Positions 17,243 through 25,065 of a stretch of 64,000 nt of DNA are shown here, one piece after another. Source of the stretch: Caulobacter sp. UNC358MFTsu5.1. GTDB lineage: Bacteria > Pseudomonadota > Alphaproteobacteria > Caulobacterales > Caulobacteraceae. Location: NCBI RefSeq assembly GCF_000712075.1, contig NZ_JONW01000010.1, positions 248,092 through 312,091 on the forward strand, read 5' to 3'. Numbering within the stretch: the stretch's first letter is position 1; each line of letters starts with the position of its first letter. Made by a program: the position numbers and the translations under genes. Below the pieces are notes generated by a model. The model was not told where the DNA came from and searched no databases. It was given only the letters and a program-made list of their open reading frames with translations.

Positions 17243-17830
17243 ATGCCGCTGGACGCCATCCTCGCCGACATCGCCGCCTGCCGCGCCTGCGCGCCGTACC
17301 TGCCGCACACGCCCCGACCGGTGGTGCGGGTGGGGGAGGGCACGCGCCTGCTGATCTGCGGCCAGGCGCCGGGGCGGCTGGTGCACGAGACCGGCCTGCC
17401 GTTCAACGATCCGTCGGGAAAGCGCCTGCGCGATTGGATGGGCGTCGATCGCGAGACCTTCTACGGCCGCGAGGAGATCGGGGTGGCGGCCATGGCTTTC
17501 TGCTTCCCGGGCAGCAATCCCAAGGGCGGCGACTATCCGCCGCCGGCCCGCTGCGCCGCCCTGTGGCGCAAGCCGCTGCTGGCGGCCCTGCCGAACGTCG
17601 AGCTGACCCTGCTGGTCGGGAGCCATGCCCAAGCCTGGGCGTTGGACTCCAGGATGAAGGGAAGCATGACCGACACCGTCGCCGCCTGGCGCGACTACAT
17701 CGACCAAGGGGTCCTGCCGCTGCCGCACCCGTCCTGGCGCAACACCGCCTGGCTCAAGCGCAACCCGTGGTTCGACGCCGAGGTCGCGCCCTATCTTCGC
17801 CGCCGAGTGGCGGGCATCCTGGCGTCATGA
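17243..17830 (+). CDS. Uracil-DNA glycosylase superfamily protein
   Basis: 195 residues. CGQAPGRLVHETGLPFNDPSG (about residues 35-54) is the UDG motif I region with the water-activating loop, and LPLPHPSWRNTAWL (about residues 155-168) is motif II. The N-terminal CRAC pair is reminiscent of family 4 UDG cluster ligands but a four-Cys set is not obvious. Members of this subgroup are annotated only as UDG-like; uracil excision is plausible, not proven. The stop overlaps the next start (ATGA). Confidence 0.82.
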   Translation: MPLDAILADIAACRACAPYLPHTPRPVVRVGEGTRLLICGQAPGRLVHETGLPFNDPSGKRLRDWMGVDRETFYGREEIGVAAMAFCFPGSNPKGGDYPPPARCAALWRKPLLAALPNVELTLLVGSHAQAWALDSRMKGSMTDTVAAWRDYIDQGVLPLPHPSWRNTAWLKRNPWFDAEVAPYLRRRVAGILAS

Positions 17831-18858
17831 ACCGTCGGATTCTCCTCCTCGGGGCCGCCTGCACGGCCGGCCTGGCCGCCTGCACCCCGGTGACCCAGCG
17901 TCCGGGACCGGGGCAGCTGGGCTATCGCGGTCCGCGCCTGGACGACGACGGCCTGTTCAGCTTCGACGGCAAGAAACTGGGCCTGACGAAGTGGCTGCCG
18001 CCCGAAGGGACGCCCATCACCCAGGTGATCGTCGCCCTGCACGGCATGAACGACTATTCCAACGCCTTCCACCTGGCGGGGCCGTTCTGGGCCCGGCAGG
18101 GGATCGCCACCTACGCCCTCGACATCCGGGGCTTCGGCCGCTCGCCCGACCGGGGGGTCTGGGCGCCGCCGGAGCTGGTGGTCGAGGACATCCGCACCGC
18201 CGTCGCCCTGGTCCGCGAGGCCCATCCCGAGGCCAAGGTGGCCCTGGCCGGCGAGAGCATGGGCGGGGCCCTGGCCATCGTCGCCATGGCGTCCGAGCGG
18301 CCGCCGGCCGTCGACCGCCTCCTGCTGTTCGCCCCGGCCGTCTGGGGCTGGTCGAACCAGCCTCTGCCCTACAAGACCAGCCTTTGGATCACCGCCCACA
18401 CCACGCGCAGCTGGGTGGTCAAGCCGCCCGAGTGGCTGGTCAGGAACGTCCAGCCGACCGACAACATCGAGGAGCTGCGGCGCATGGGCCGCGATCCGTT
18501 GATGATCTGGGGCGCGCGGTCCGACACGCTCTACGGCCTGGTCGGGCTGATGGAGAAGGCCTGGGCCTCGCTGGGCAAGGTCCAGGTGCCGGTGGCCTAT
18601 TTCTACGGGGCCAACGACCACATCATCCCCAAGGAGCCGACCATGGAGGCGGCCCGGCGGCTCAAGCCCGACGACCGCTCGGCCTTCTACGCCGACGGCT
18701 GGCACCTGCTGCTGGTCGACAAGCAGGCCCAGGTGGTGTGGACCGACGCGGCGGCGTTCCTGAAGGACCCGCTGGCCGACCTGCCGTCCGGCGCCCCGCC
18801 GATCCCGGGCGCGCCGACCGCGCCGAACGTGGTGCGCAGTCAGCTTTCCAAGCAATAA
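17827..18858 (+). CDS. Lipoprotein alpha/beta hydrolase (monoacylglycerol-lipase like)
   Basis: 343 residues: a lipoprotein signal with lipobox LAAC (Cys at about residue 19) and an alpha/beta-hydrolase domain with oxyanion motif LHGMNDYS, nucleophile elbow GESMGG (about residue 143), acid in YGANDHIIP and His in DGWHLLLVD. It should be a membrane-anchored serine lipase or lysophospholipase. The start codon overlaps the UDG-like stop by 4 bases, though a functional link between the two is not evident. A family A repeat follows. Confidence 0.87.
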   Translation: MNRRILLLGAACTAGLAACTPVTQRPGPGQLGYRGPRLDDDGLFSFDGKKLGLTKWLPPEGTPITQVIVALHGMNDYSNAFHLAGPFWARQGIATYALDIRGFGRSPDRGVWAPPELVVEDIRTAVALVREAHPEAKVALAGESMGGALAIVAMASERPPAVDRLLLFAPAVWGWSNQPLPYKTSLWITAHTTRSWVVKPPEWLVRNVQPTDNIEELRRMGRDPLMIWGARSDTLYGLVGLMEKAWASLGKVQVPVAYFYGANDHIIPKEPTMEAARRLKPDDRSAFYADGWHLLLVDKQAQVVWTDAAAFLKDPLADLPSGAPPIPGAPTAPNVVRSQLSKQ

Positions 18859-18861
18859 AGC

Positions 18862-18990
18862 TCCGCTCATCCCGGCGAATGCCGGGACCCAGATCCTAAA
18901 GCCGGGTGGCGGATTGGAAGGGCTCGGCGCTCTTGGCGTCAGCCACACCGCCATTCCATCTGGGTCCCGGCGTTCGCCGGGATGAGCGGA
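18862..18990. repeat. Palindromic intergenic element, family A copy 2
   Basis: 33-base arms at 18862-18894 and 18958-18990 with one mismatch, and a 63-base spacer clearly related to that of the copy at 4420-4547 (shared GGCGTCAGCC and the flanking GG.TTGGA.GGGCTC). It begins 3 bases after the lipase stop. Confidence 0.9.
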
Positions 18991-19095
18991 TGTTGGAGGA
19001 TGTGGCGATAAGCCATGTGGCCAAGGGCTTGTTCACACCACCTGGCCAGCGTACACCCGCGCGCAAACTTTCTGACCTAGGGCAGGACTCACGGC

Positions 19096-20154
19096 ATGAC
19101 TTTGTTCGATTCCCCGGATTTCGAGGGACACGAAGGCGTACACGCGTTCTTTGACGAAAAAACCGGCCTGAAGTCGATCATCGCCCTCCATTCCACCGCG
19201 CGCGGCCCGGCCGCCGGTGGTTGCCGCATGTGGGACTATTCCAGCGCCGACGCCGCCGTGACCGACGCCCTGCGGCTGTCGAAAGGCATGTCGTACAAGA
19301 ACGCCATGGCCGACCTCGAGTTCGGCGGCGGCAAGGCCGTGATCATCGGCGACGCCCGCAGCCAGAAGACGCCGGAGCTGTTCGAGGCCTTCGGCCGCGC
19401 CGTCGACAGCCTGGCCGGCAAGTACTGGACCGCCGAGGACGTCGGCGTCTCGCCCGCCGACCTGGTCGCCACCCGCCGCACCACCCAATACGTCGCCGGT
19501 CTGGAAGGCCATGCGGCCGCTTCGGGCGACCCGTCGCCGGTCACCGCCGAAGGCGTGTTCCGGGGCGTGCGCCTGTGCGTCCAGCGGGCCCTGAACCGCG
19601 ACCTGAACGGCGTCACCGTCGCCATCCAGGGCGTCGGCCATGTCGGCGCCTATCTGGCCGAGAAGCTGCACGCCGCCGGCGCCCGGCTGATCATCGCCGA
19701 CGTCAACCAGAAGGCCCTGGACGAGGTGGCGGCCAAGACCGGCGCCAGGATCGTCTCGACCGACGCCATCTTCGACGTCGACGCCGACGTCTTCGCCCCG
19801 TGCGCCCTGGGCGGCGCGATCTCGGCCACCACCCTGCCGCGCCTGAAGGTCAAGGTGATCGCCGGCGGGGCCAACAACCAGCTGGCCGACAAGACGATCG
19901 GCCAGGCGGTCTATGACCGCGGCATCCTCTACGCCCCCGACTACGTGATCAACGGCGGCGGCATCATCAACGTGGCCGGCGAGATCCGCGCCCTGGAGGC
20001 TGGGACGGCCTTCGATCCCGCGTGGGTGGCCGCCAAGCTGGACCGCCTGGCCCAGACCCTGGGCGAGGTGCTGGACCACTCGCTGGTCGACAAGCGCCCG
20101 GCCAACCTGGTCGCCGACGAGATCGCTCGCGCGCGCATCGCGGCGGCGAAATAA
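19096..20154 (+). CDS. Glu/Leu/Phe/Val dehydrogenase (leucine dehydrogenase like)
   Basis: 352 residues, the size of Leu/Val dehydrogenases. The N-terminal catalytic domain has GPAAGGCRMW, GMSYKNAMADLEFGGGKAVI (two catalytic Lys) and the Rossmann domain has GVGHVGAYLAEKL and DVNQKALDEV. AGGANNQLAD and PDYVINGGGIINVAGE are signature segments. It oxidatively deaminates branched-chain amino acids with NAD+, or runs in reverse. It stands alone, downstream of a family A repeat and followed by a family C repeat. Confidence 0.93.
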   Translation: MTLFDSPDFEGHEGVHAFFDEKTGLKSIIALHSTARGPAAGGCRMWDYSSADAAVTDALRLSKGMSYKNAMADLEFGGGKAVIIGDARSQKTPELFEAFGRAVDSLAGKYWTAEDVGVSPADLVATRRTTQYVAGLEGHAAASGDPSPVTAEGVFRGVRLCVQRALNRDLNGVTVAIQGVGHVGAYLAEKLHAAGARLIIADVNQKALDEVAAKTGARIVSTDAIFDVDADVFAPCALGGAISATTLPRLKVKVIAGGANNQLADKTIGQAVYDRGILYAPDYVINGGGIINVAGEIRALEAGTAFDPAWVAAKLDRLAQTLGEVLDHSLVDKRPANLVADEIARARIAAAK

Positions 20155-20158
20155 GAAA

Positions 20159-20330
20159 CCCTCTCCCAGAGGGAGAGGGCAGGGCCCGCGCTCGAAGAGC
20201 GTGGGAGGGTGAGGGGTTACACCCTCACCGATTTCTCACGAGCGCCCTGCCGGCACGCCGTCAGCCGTTCCTAACCCCTCACCCTCCCACCGCTAGGCGG
20301 CGGGTCCCTCCCTCTCCCTCTGGGAGAGGG
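20159..20330. repeat. Long palindromic element, family C type
   Basis: Outer arms of 21 bases (20159-20179 and 20310-20330) and inner arms of 19 bases (20201-20219 and 20272-20290) are both perfect. It lies between the convergent dehydrogenase and DHA2 efflux pump; its right 38 bases overlap the pump's coding sequence and encode its last residues. The folded RNA would be a long double hairpin on either strand. Confidence 0.88.
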
Positions 20331-21753
20331 CGTCTACGCGCACCCTTCCCGAAATCTCCGCCCCCGCGTCGCGGTCCAGCCGCAGGTAGACCGGCAGGGC
20401 CGCCAGGGTCACCAGGCCGATGGCCACGAACGGCCAGGTGAAGCGGTCCGGCGTCAGGTGGGCGCCGTGGCCGCGCGCCAGGTGCAGCATCAGGCCGCCG
20501 AAGCTGACCCCCAGGGCCAGGCCGACCTGCTGGGTCACAGCCGCCAGGGTCGAGGCGGCGGCCACCCGGGGCTGGGGCACGTCGGCGTAGGCGATGGTGT
20601 TGGCGGCGATGAACTGGTTGGACCGCGCGAAGCCGGCCAGGAACAGGGTGGCGGTCATCACGACCATGGGCGTGGCCGGCGTGAAGAAGCCCGGCATGGC
20701 CGTCAGGATCGCCGTGGCCACCACGAACACCGCCAGCGAGGTGCGGAAGCCGAAGCGCTTCAGCCCCGCCGCCGCGAAGGGCCGGGCGATCAGGGTGCCG
20801 ACCCCGGTGCCCAGGGTCACGGCGCTGGCCTTCAGCGGGCTCCAGCCCAGGGCCACCTGCAGCAGCAGCGGCAGCAGGAAGGGGCTGGCCCCGATGCCCA
20901 GCCGCACGAACGACCCGCCCAGCAGGCTGGCGCGATAGGTGCGGTACTTGAGCAGGCCCAGGTCCAGGATCGGCCGGGGCGTGATCTTGGACTTGCGCAG
21001 ATAGAGCCAGCCGGACGCCAGGGCGATCGACAGCACGGTCGCCTGGCCCCACGGCGGCAGCAGCGACAGGCCCGCCGTCTCGGCCACCACGACCAGGCCG
21101 CTGATCGCCACGGCCGACAGCAGGAAGCCCAGGGTGTCGAACCGGCCCATCTCCTGGGGCTGGCTCTTGGGGACGAAGCGCATCACCGCCGTCATGCCCA
21201 GCAGGCCGATCGGCAGGTTCAGGTAGAAGATCCACGGCCAGTCGGCGACGGCCAGGACCAGGCCGGCCAGGGGCGGGCCGATCAGCGGACCGATCAGGGC
21301 GGGCATGGTGAACCAGCCCATGGCCCGGATCAGCTTGTCCTTGGGCGTGGAGCCCACGACGATCAGCCGCGCCACCGGCGTCATCATCGCCCCGCCGATC
21401 CCCTGCAGGATGCGCGAGGCCACCAGCGCCTCCAGGTTCCGCGACAGGCCGCACAGGGCCGAGCCGGCCAGGAACACGACCATGGCCGTCATGAACACCC
21501 GCCGGGCGCCGAACCGTTCCGCCGCCCAGCCGCTGGCCGGGGTGAACACCGCCAGGGCCAGGATGTAGGAGGTCAGGGCCAGCTTCAGGTGGATGGGATC
21601 GACGCTGAAGGCCCGGGCCAGGGTGGGCAGGGCGGTCGACAGGGCGGTGGAGTCGATGAACTCCATCAGCAGGGCGCTGGCCACGGCCAGCGAGATCAGC
21701 CGGGTTCCGAGAACCGAGTTGTCCGGGGAAGGGGAAAGCGGATCGGTCGACAC
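20293..21753 (-). CDS. MFS multidrug transporter, DHA2 (EmrB/QacA) family
   Basis: 486 residues with 14 predicted membrane segments. It carries MEFIDSTALSTALPTLARAF (motif D1-like in helix 1), GWAAERFGARRVF (motif A), SRILQGIGGAMMTPVARL (motif B) and GPLIGPPLAG (motif C), diagnostic of H+-driven drug exporters. A TTG at 21789 and a GTG at 21753 are possible starts; the GTG (MSTDPLSPSP) is preferred as the shorter, conventional N-terminus, but neither has a strong ribosome-binding site. The last dozen residues (ALSQREREGPAA) come from a palindromic repeat. Confidence 0.88.
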   Translation of the reverse strand: MSTDPLSPSPDNSVLGTRLISLAVASALLMEFIDSTALSTALPTLARAFSVDPIHLKLALTSYILALAVFTPASGWAAERFGARRVFMTAMVVFLAGSALCGLSRNLEALVASRILQGIGGAMMTPVARLIVVGSTPKDKLIRAMGWFTMPALIGPLIGPPLAGLVLAVADWPWIFYLNLPIGLLGMTAVMRFVPKSQPQEMGRFDTLGFLLSAVAISGLVVVAETAGLSLLPPWGQATVLSIALASGWLYLRKSKITPRPILDLGLLKYRTYRASLLGGSFVRLGIGASPFLLPLLLQVALGWSPLKASAVTLGTGVGTLIARPFAAAGLKRFGFRTSLAVFVVATAILTAMPGFFTPATPMVVMTATLFLAGFARSNQFIAANTIAYADVPQPRVAAASTLAAVTQQVGLALGVSFGGLMLHLARGHGAHLTPDRFTWPFVAIGLVTLAALPVYLRLDRDAGAEISGRVRVDALSQREREGPAA

Positions 21754-21868
21754 GACGGGCGGCTTACGCCTGCCGGGGCGCGATCTCAAGTCGCCCGATC
21801 CAAAGTGGGATGGCCGACCGATCCGACATTTCGCGCGTTATCTTCCGTGCACACGCCGGGAGCCCGCG

Positions 21869-22078
21869 ATGACCCAGGAAACCCATCTGTCGGAACTGGA
21901 GGAGGAGATGGCCCAGGCCGTCGCCGCCGAGGACTTCGAAACGGCCGCCCTGCTGCGCGGCCAGATCGACCAGATTCGCCGCGACCAGCGGGTCCTGGAA
22001 CAGCCCGGCGCGAACGGCCCCCAGGCCGCCTATTTCAAGAACCGCGAGACGGGCAAGGCCGGCTTCCGCCTGCAATAG
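21869..22078 (+). CDS. Small UVR-motif (UvrB/UvrC-type) protein
   Basis: 69 residues. HLSELEEEMAQAVAAEDFETAALLRGQI is a UVR helical hairpin, the UvrB-UvrC contact module, followed by a short Arg-rich tail (DQIRRDQRVLEQ) and AAYFKNRETGKAGFRLQ. It lacks any nuclease or helicase domain, so it may act as a small interaction partner. The start is the ATG at 21869, divergent from the DHA2 pump; its stop is 2 bases from the convergent kinase stop. Confidence 0.82.
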   Translation: MTQETHLSELEEEMAQAVAAEDFETAALLRGQIDQIRRDQRVLEQPGANGPQAAYFKNRETGKAGFRLQ

Positions 22079-22080
22079 GC

Positions 22081-23946
22081 CTACTGCCCGGAGAGGGCGT
22101 CGCGCAGTTCCCGGTCCAGTTGCTCCAGCGTGAACGGCTTGGTCAGCAGGCGGGTGCCCGCGTCCAGCGTGCCGTTGTGGACGATGGCGTTGCGGGTGTA
22201 GCCGGTCATGTAGACCACCTTCAGGTCCGGCCGCAGGGCCAGGGTGGCCTCCACCAGCTGGCGGCCGTTGGAGCCGGGCATGACCACGTCGGTCAGCAGC
22301 AGGTTGATCTCCGGACGCTGGGCCAGGCGCTCCAGCGCCACCGCCGCACCGTCGGCCTCGATGACCTTGTAGCCCAGCTCGCGGGCGGCGCTGACGGTGA
22401 AGCTGCGCACGCCCGGATCGTCCTCGGCGACCAGCACGGTGAAGGCCTCGCCGCGGGCCACGACCGGGGCGGGGACCACCGGCTCGTCAAGCGGCAGGCC
22501 CTGGGTGTCGCGCGGCAGGTACAGCTTGACCGTCGTGCCCACGCCTAGCTCGCTGTAGAGCTTGATGTGGCCGCGCGACTGCTTGAGGAAGCCGTGCACC
22601 TGGGACAGGCCCAGGCCGGTGCCTTCGCCCAGGCGCTTGGTGGTGAAGAACGGGTCGAAGGCGCGCTCCATCACCTCAGGCGTCATGCCGCCGCCGGTGT
22701 CGGTGATCGCCACCAGCACGAACTGGCCGGCCTCGACTTCGTCGTGGGCGTCGGCATAGGCCTTGTCGAGGAAGGCGTTCGAGGTCTCGATCGTCAGGCG
22801 GCCGCCGCCGAGGTTGGCCTCGCTCATGGCGTCGCGGGCGTTGACCGCCAGGTTCAGGATGGCGCTTTCCAGCTGCGGCGGATCGACGAAGGCGCGCCAC
22901 AGGCCGCCGGCCAGCACGGTCTCGACGGCGATGTGCTCGCCCAGGGCCCGGCGCAGCAGTTCCGACATGTCGGCCACGCACTTGTTGACGTCGGTGGGCT
23001 TGGGATCCAGCGGCTGCTGGCGCGAGAAGGCCAGCAGGCCCTTGGTCAGGGCGGCCGCGCGGTTGGCGCCCGACAGGGCGTTCTCGGCCAGGCTCAGCAG
23101 CTTCTCCTGCCCCGACAACCGGCGGATCAGCATGTCCAGATTGCCGACGATGATCGCCAGCATGTTGTTGAAGTCGTGGGCGACGCCGCCGGTCAGCTGA
23201 CCCAGCGCCTCCATCTTCTGGGCCTGGCGCAGCTGGGCCTCGGCTCGTTCGCGCTGGGCGATCTCGGTCTTGAGGGCTAGGTTGTGGCCGCTCAGTTCGC
23301 GGGCGTGGTCGCGGGTCTCGCGGGTGACCGCATAGGCCAGCACCGCGGCGGCGACCAGGGCCAGGACGATCACCCCGATCAGCAGCGACCGCTGGTCGGC
23401 GACGGCCGCCTGGCGCTGGACCAGCAGGTTCGCCTCGTAGGTCTCGAAGTCCTGGCTGAGCGCGCGGACGCGGTCCATCTGGGCCTTGCCCAGATTGGTC
23501 TTGAGACGGGCGATGGCGGCGTCGGCGCGGCCGTCGCGGGCCATGGCCACGGTGAGGTCTAGCTCGGCCATCTTGGTGTCGATGGCCTGGATCAGGTCGG
23601 CGACGCGCCGGCGCTGCGCCGGATTGTCGGCCACCAGGGCGCGCAGTTGGGCCTTCAGGGCCGGAAGCCGGTCGTGGGTCTGGTTGTAGGGCTGCAGGTA
23701 GGCGGGATCGTGGGTCAGCAGGTAGCCGCGCTGGGCGGTCTCGGCGTCCTGCAAGGCGCTGAAGGTCACCGTCTGGACCCGGCGCACCTCCACGGAGTGC
23801 GACGCCCAGCGCTCGGCCGCCGCCCCGCTGATGGCGACGACCATGGCCGCGACCGCGGCGCAGACCAGCAGCAGGAAGCCCACGACGAGGCTCAGACGCA
23901 CGCCCCGTCCGTGGGGCTGGGCGTCGCTCGACAGATCACGCGCCAA
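22081..23946 (-). CDS. Hybrid histidine kinase with CHASE3 sensor domain
   Basis: 621 residues from a TTG start (GGGGAG upstream). Order: membrane helix (18-40), periplasmic CHASE3 domain (about 45-180; ALQDAETAQRGYLLTHDPAYL), membrane helix (187-207), coiled linker, HisKA with phospho-acceptor His257 (GGVAHDFNNMLAII), HATPase (NLAVNARDAM, DTGGGM, PFFTTKRLGEGTGLGLS) and a C-terminal receiver (VLVAEDDPGVR, Asp in LLTDVVMPG, Lys in LTKPF). It senses an extracytoplasmic signal and passes phosphate internally to its receiver; an HPt and output regulator are not adjacent. Divergent from the tetR at 24182. Confidence 0.93.
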   Translation of the reverse strand: MARDLSSDAQPHGRGVRLSLVVGFLLLVCAAVAAMVVAISGAAAERWASHSVEVRRVQTVTFSALQDAETAQRGYLLTHDPAYLQPYNQTHDRLPALKAQLRALVADNPAQRRRVADLIQAIDTKMAELDLTVAMARDGRADAAIARLKTNLGKAQMDRVRALSQDFETYEANLLVQRQAAVADQRSLLIGVIVLALVAAAVLAYAVTRETRDHARELSGHNLALKTEIAQRERAEAQLRQAQKMEALGQLTGGVAHDFNNMLAIIVGNLDMLIRRLSGQEKLLSLAENALSGANRAAALTKGLLAFSRQQPLDPKPTDVNKCVADMSELLRRALGEHIAVETVLAGGLWRAFVDPPQLESAILNLAVNARDAMSEANLGGGRLTIETSNAFLDKAYADAHDEVEAGQFVLVAITDTGGGMTPEVMERAFDPFFTTKRLGEGTGLGLSQVHGFLKQSRGHIKLYSELGVGTTVKLYLPRDTQGLPLDEPVVPAPVVARGEAFTVLVAEDDPGVRSFTVSAARELGYKVIEADGAAVALERLAQRPEINLLLTDVVMPGSNGRQLVEATLALRPDLKVVYMTGYTRNAIVHNGTLDAGTRLLTKPFTLEQLDRELRDALSGQ

Positions 23947-24051
23947 ACTCGACTACTCCCCGATGGGTGTCCCGTCCCCTTCGAACCCAGGTTTGATACG
24001 TGGAATCGAGGAGGGCGACAAACGGGGCGATGCGCCGTGGCCGCCGAAACG

Positions 24052-24090
24052 GCGGCGCCCAGCGCCATGGGGGCGCCTCGCTGGCGCCGC
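24052..24090. promoter_or_regulatory. GC-rich inverted repeat between kinase and tetR genes
   Basis: GCGGCGCCCAGCG (24052-24064) and CGCTGGCGCCGC (24079-24090) pair with one bulged base. It lies in the 235-base divergent region that must hold both promoters. It could be an operator or a leader hairpin of either gene. Confidence 0.4.
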
Positions 24091-24181
24091 TTTCAGAATT
24101 CCTCCGTCCGCGTTCCATCTTGACGCTTGCGCCAATTTCGAACGGCCGTAAGACTTCCCCGCAGGTAAAGGGGATACCGTA

Positions 24182-24865
24182 GTGAGTCCGAAGAGCGACG
24201 GCGCGACCGTCACCACCGCGCCTGAAACCGACGTCGAGGGCGTCGACAACGAAGCCGTCACCAAGAACCTGGTGTTCGTCGCCGCCGAACGTCTGTTCGC
24301 GCTGCACGGCTTCCAGAACGTCTCGGTGCGCGACATCACCGCCGCGGCGGGCGTCAACCTGGCCTCGGTGAACTATCACTTCGGCTCCAAGGACGCCCTG
24401 CTGTACGAAATCTTCCGCCGGCGCACGGTGGAGCTGAACCGCGAGCGGGCCAAGAAGCTGCACGAGGCGATCGATCGCCACGCGGGCAATCCGCCCGTGC
24501 GCGAGATCCTGGCCGCCCTGCTGACCCCGCCGCTGAAGTGGCTGGCCCCCGACCACGAGCGCCGCATCTCGCTGCAGTTCCTGATCCGGGCCCGCAGCGA
24601 GGGCACCGACGAGATCCGCAAGGTGCTGCAGACCGACGTCACCCACCTGCGCCGCTTCTCCGACGCCCTGCTCAAGGCCCGTCCGGACCTGCCGGCCGAG
24701 GAGATCTACTGGCGGCTGCACTTCACCCTGGGCATGCTGCACAACAACCGCTTCGCCGAGTTCGACCGCCTGAACGTCCTGTCGGAAGGCACGACCAGCG
24801 AGGCCGACGTCGAGGCGCTGCTGGGGCGGATGCTGAACTTCGCCGAGGCGGGCTTCTCGGCCTAG
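24182..24865 (+). CDS. TetR/AcrR-family transcriptional regulator
   Basis: 227 residues from a GTG start. The TetR helix-turn-helix covers about residues 30-80 (AAERLFALHGFQNVSVRDITAAAGVNLASVNYHFGSKDALLYEIF). The C-terminal ligand domain resembles the AcrR-type group with a conserved LHFTLGMLHN segment. A rho-independent terminator follows at 24890, separating it from the siderophore receptor gene, which has its own regulatory palindrome. Target genes may include the divergent kinase or the downstream receptor, but sequence does not show this. Confidence 0.88.
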   Translation: MSPKSDGATVTTAPETDVEGVDNEAVTKNLVFVAAERLFALHGFQNVSVRDITAAAGVNLASVNYHFGSKDALLYEIFRRRTVELNRERAKKLHEAIDRHAGNPPVREILAALLTPPLKWLAPDHERRISLQFLIRARSEGTDEIRKVLQTDVTHLRRFSDALLKARPDLPAEEIYWRLHFTLGMLHNNRFAEFDRLNVLSEGTTSEADVEALLGRMLNFAEAGFSA

Positions 24866-24889
24866 CAACAGGTCCACGCCATCGAGATC

Positions 24890-24920
24890 GGCCGCGTTCC
24901 GCAAAGGGCGCGGCCTTTTT
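24890..24920 (+). terminator. Rho-independent terminator of the tetR gene
   Basis: GGCCGCG (24890-24896) and CGCGGCC (24909-24915) flank a 12-base loop, followed by TTTTTCTT. Confidence 0.88.
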
Positions 24921-25028
24921 CTTGGGCGTTTGCCCGTGGTGGTCGCGCCACACCGCTGCCGTTTATCCGACAATTGAGGGGCCAGGCCGCGCTCGGTTTG
25001 ACAGGGGAGGGCGCTACCCCTTATTGCA

Positions 25029-25053
25029 TTTGCGACTCATTCTTGATCGCAAA
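25029..25053 (+). promoter_or_regulatory. Inverted repeat (Fur-like candidate) before the siderophore receptor
   Basis: TTTGCGA (25029-25035) and TCGCAAA (25047-25053) are perfect 7-base arms around CTCATTCTTGA. The site ends 12 bases before the receptor ATG. Its TGCGA/TCGCA half-sites and AT-rich centre fit a Fur-type iron operator in form, and the location would block transcription or translation start. Fur binding is inference. Confidence 0.55.
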
Positions 25054-25065
25054 CGAGCCCCACCC

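Noticed and set aside
20458-22548. A 696-codon open frame on the plus strand
   Set aside because: It is rich in Gln/Gly/Arg/His repeats, runs antisense to the DHA2 pump and the kinase, and overlaps the UVR-motif gene; it is a GC-bias artefact.
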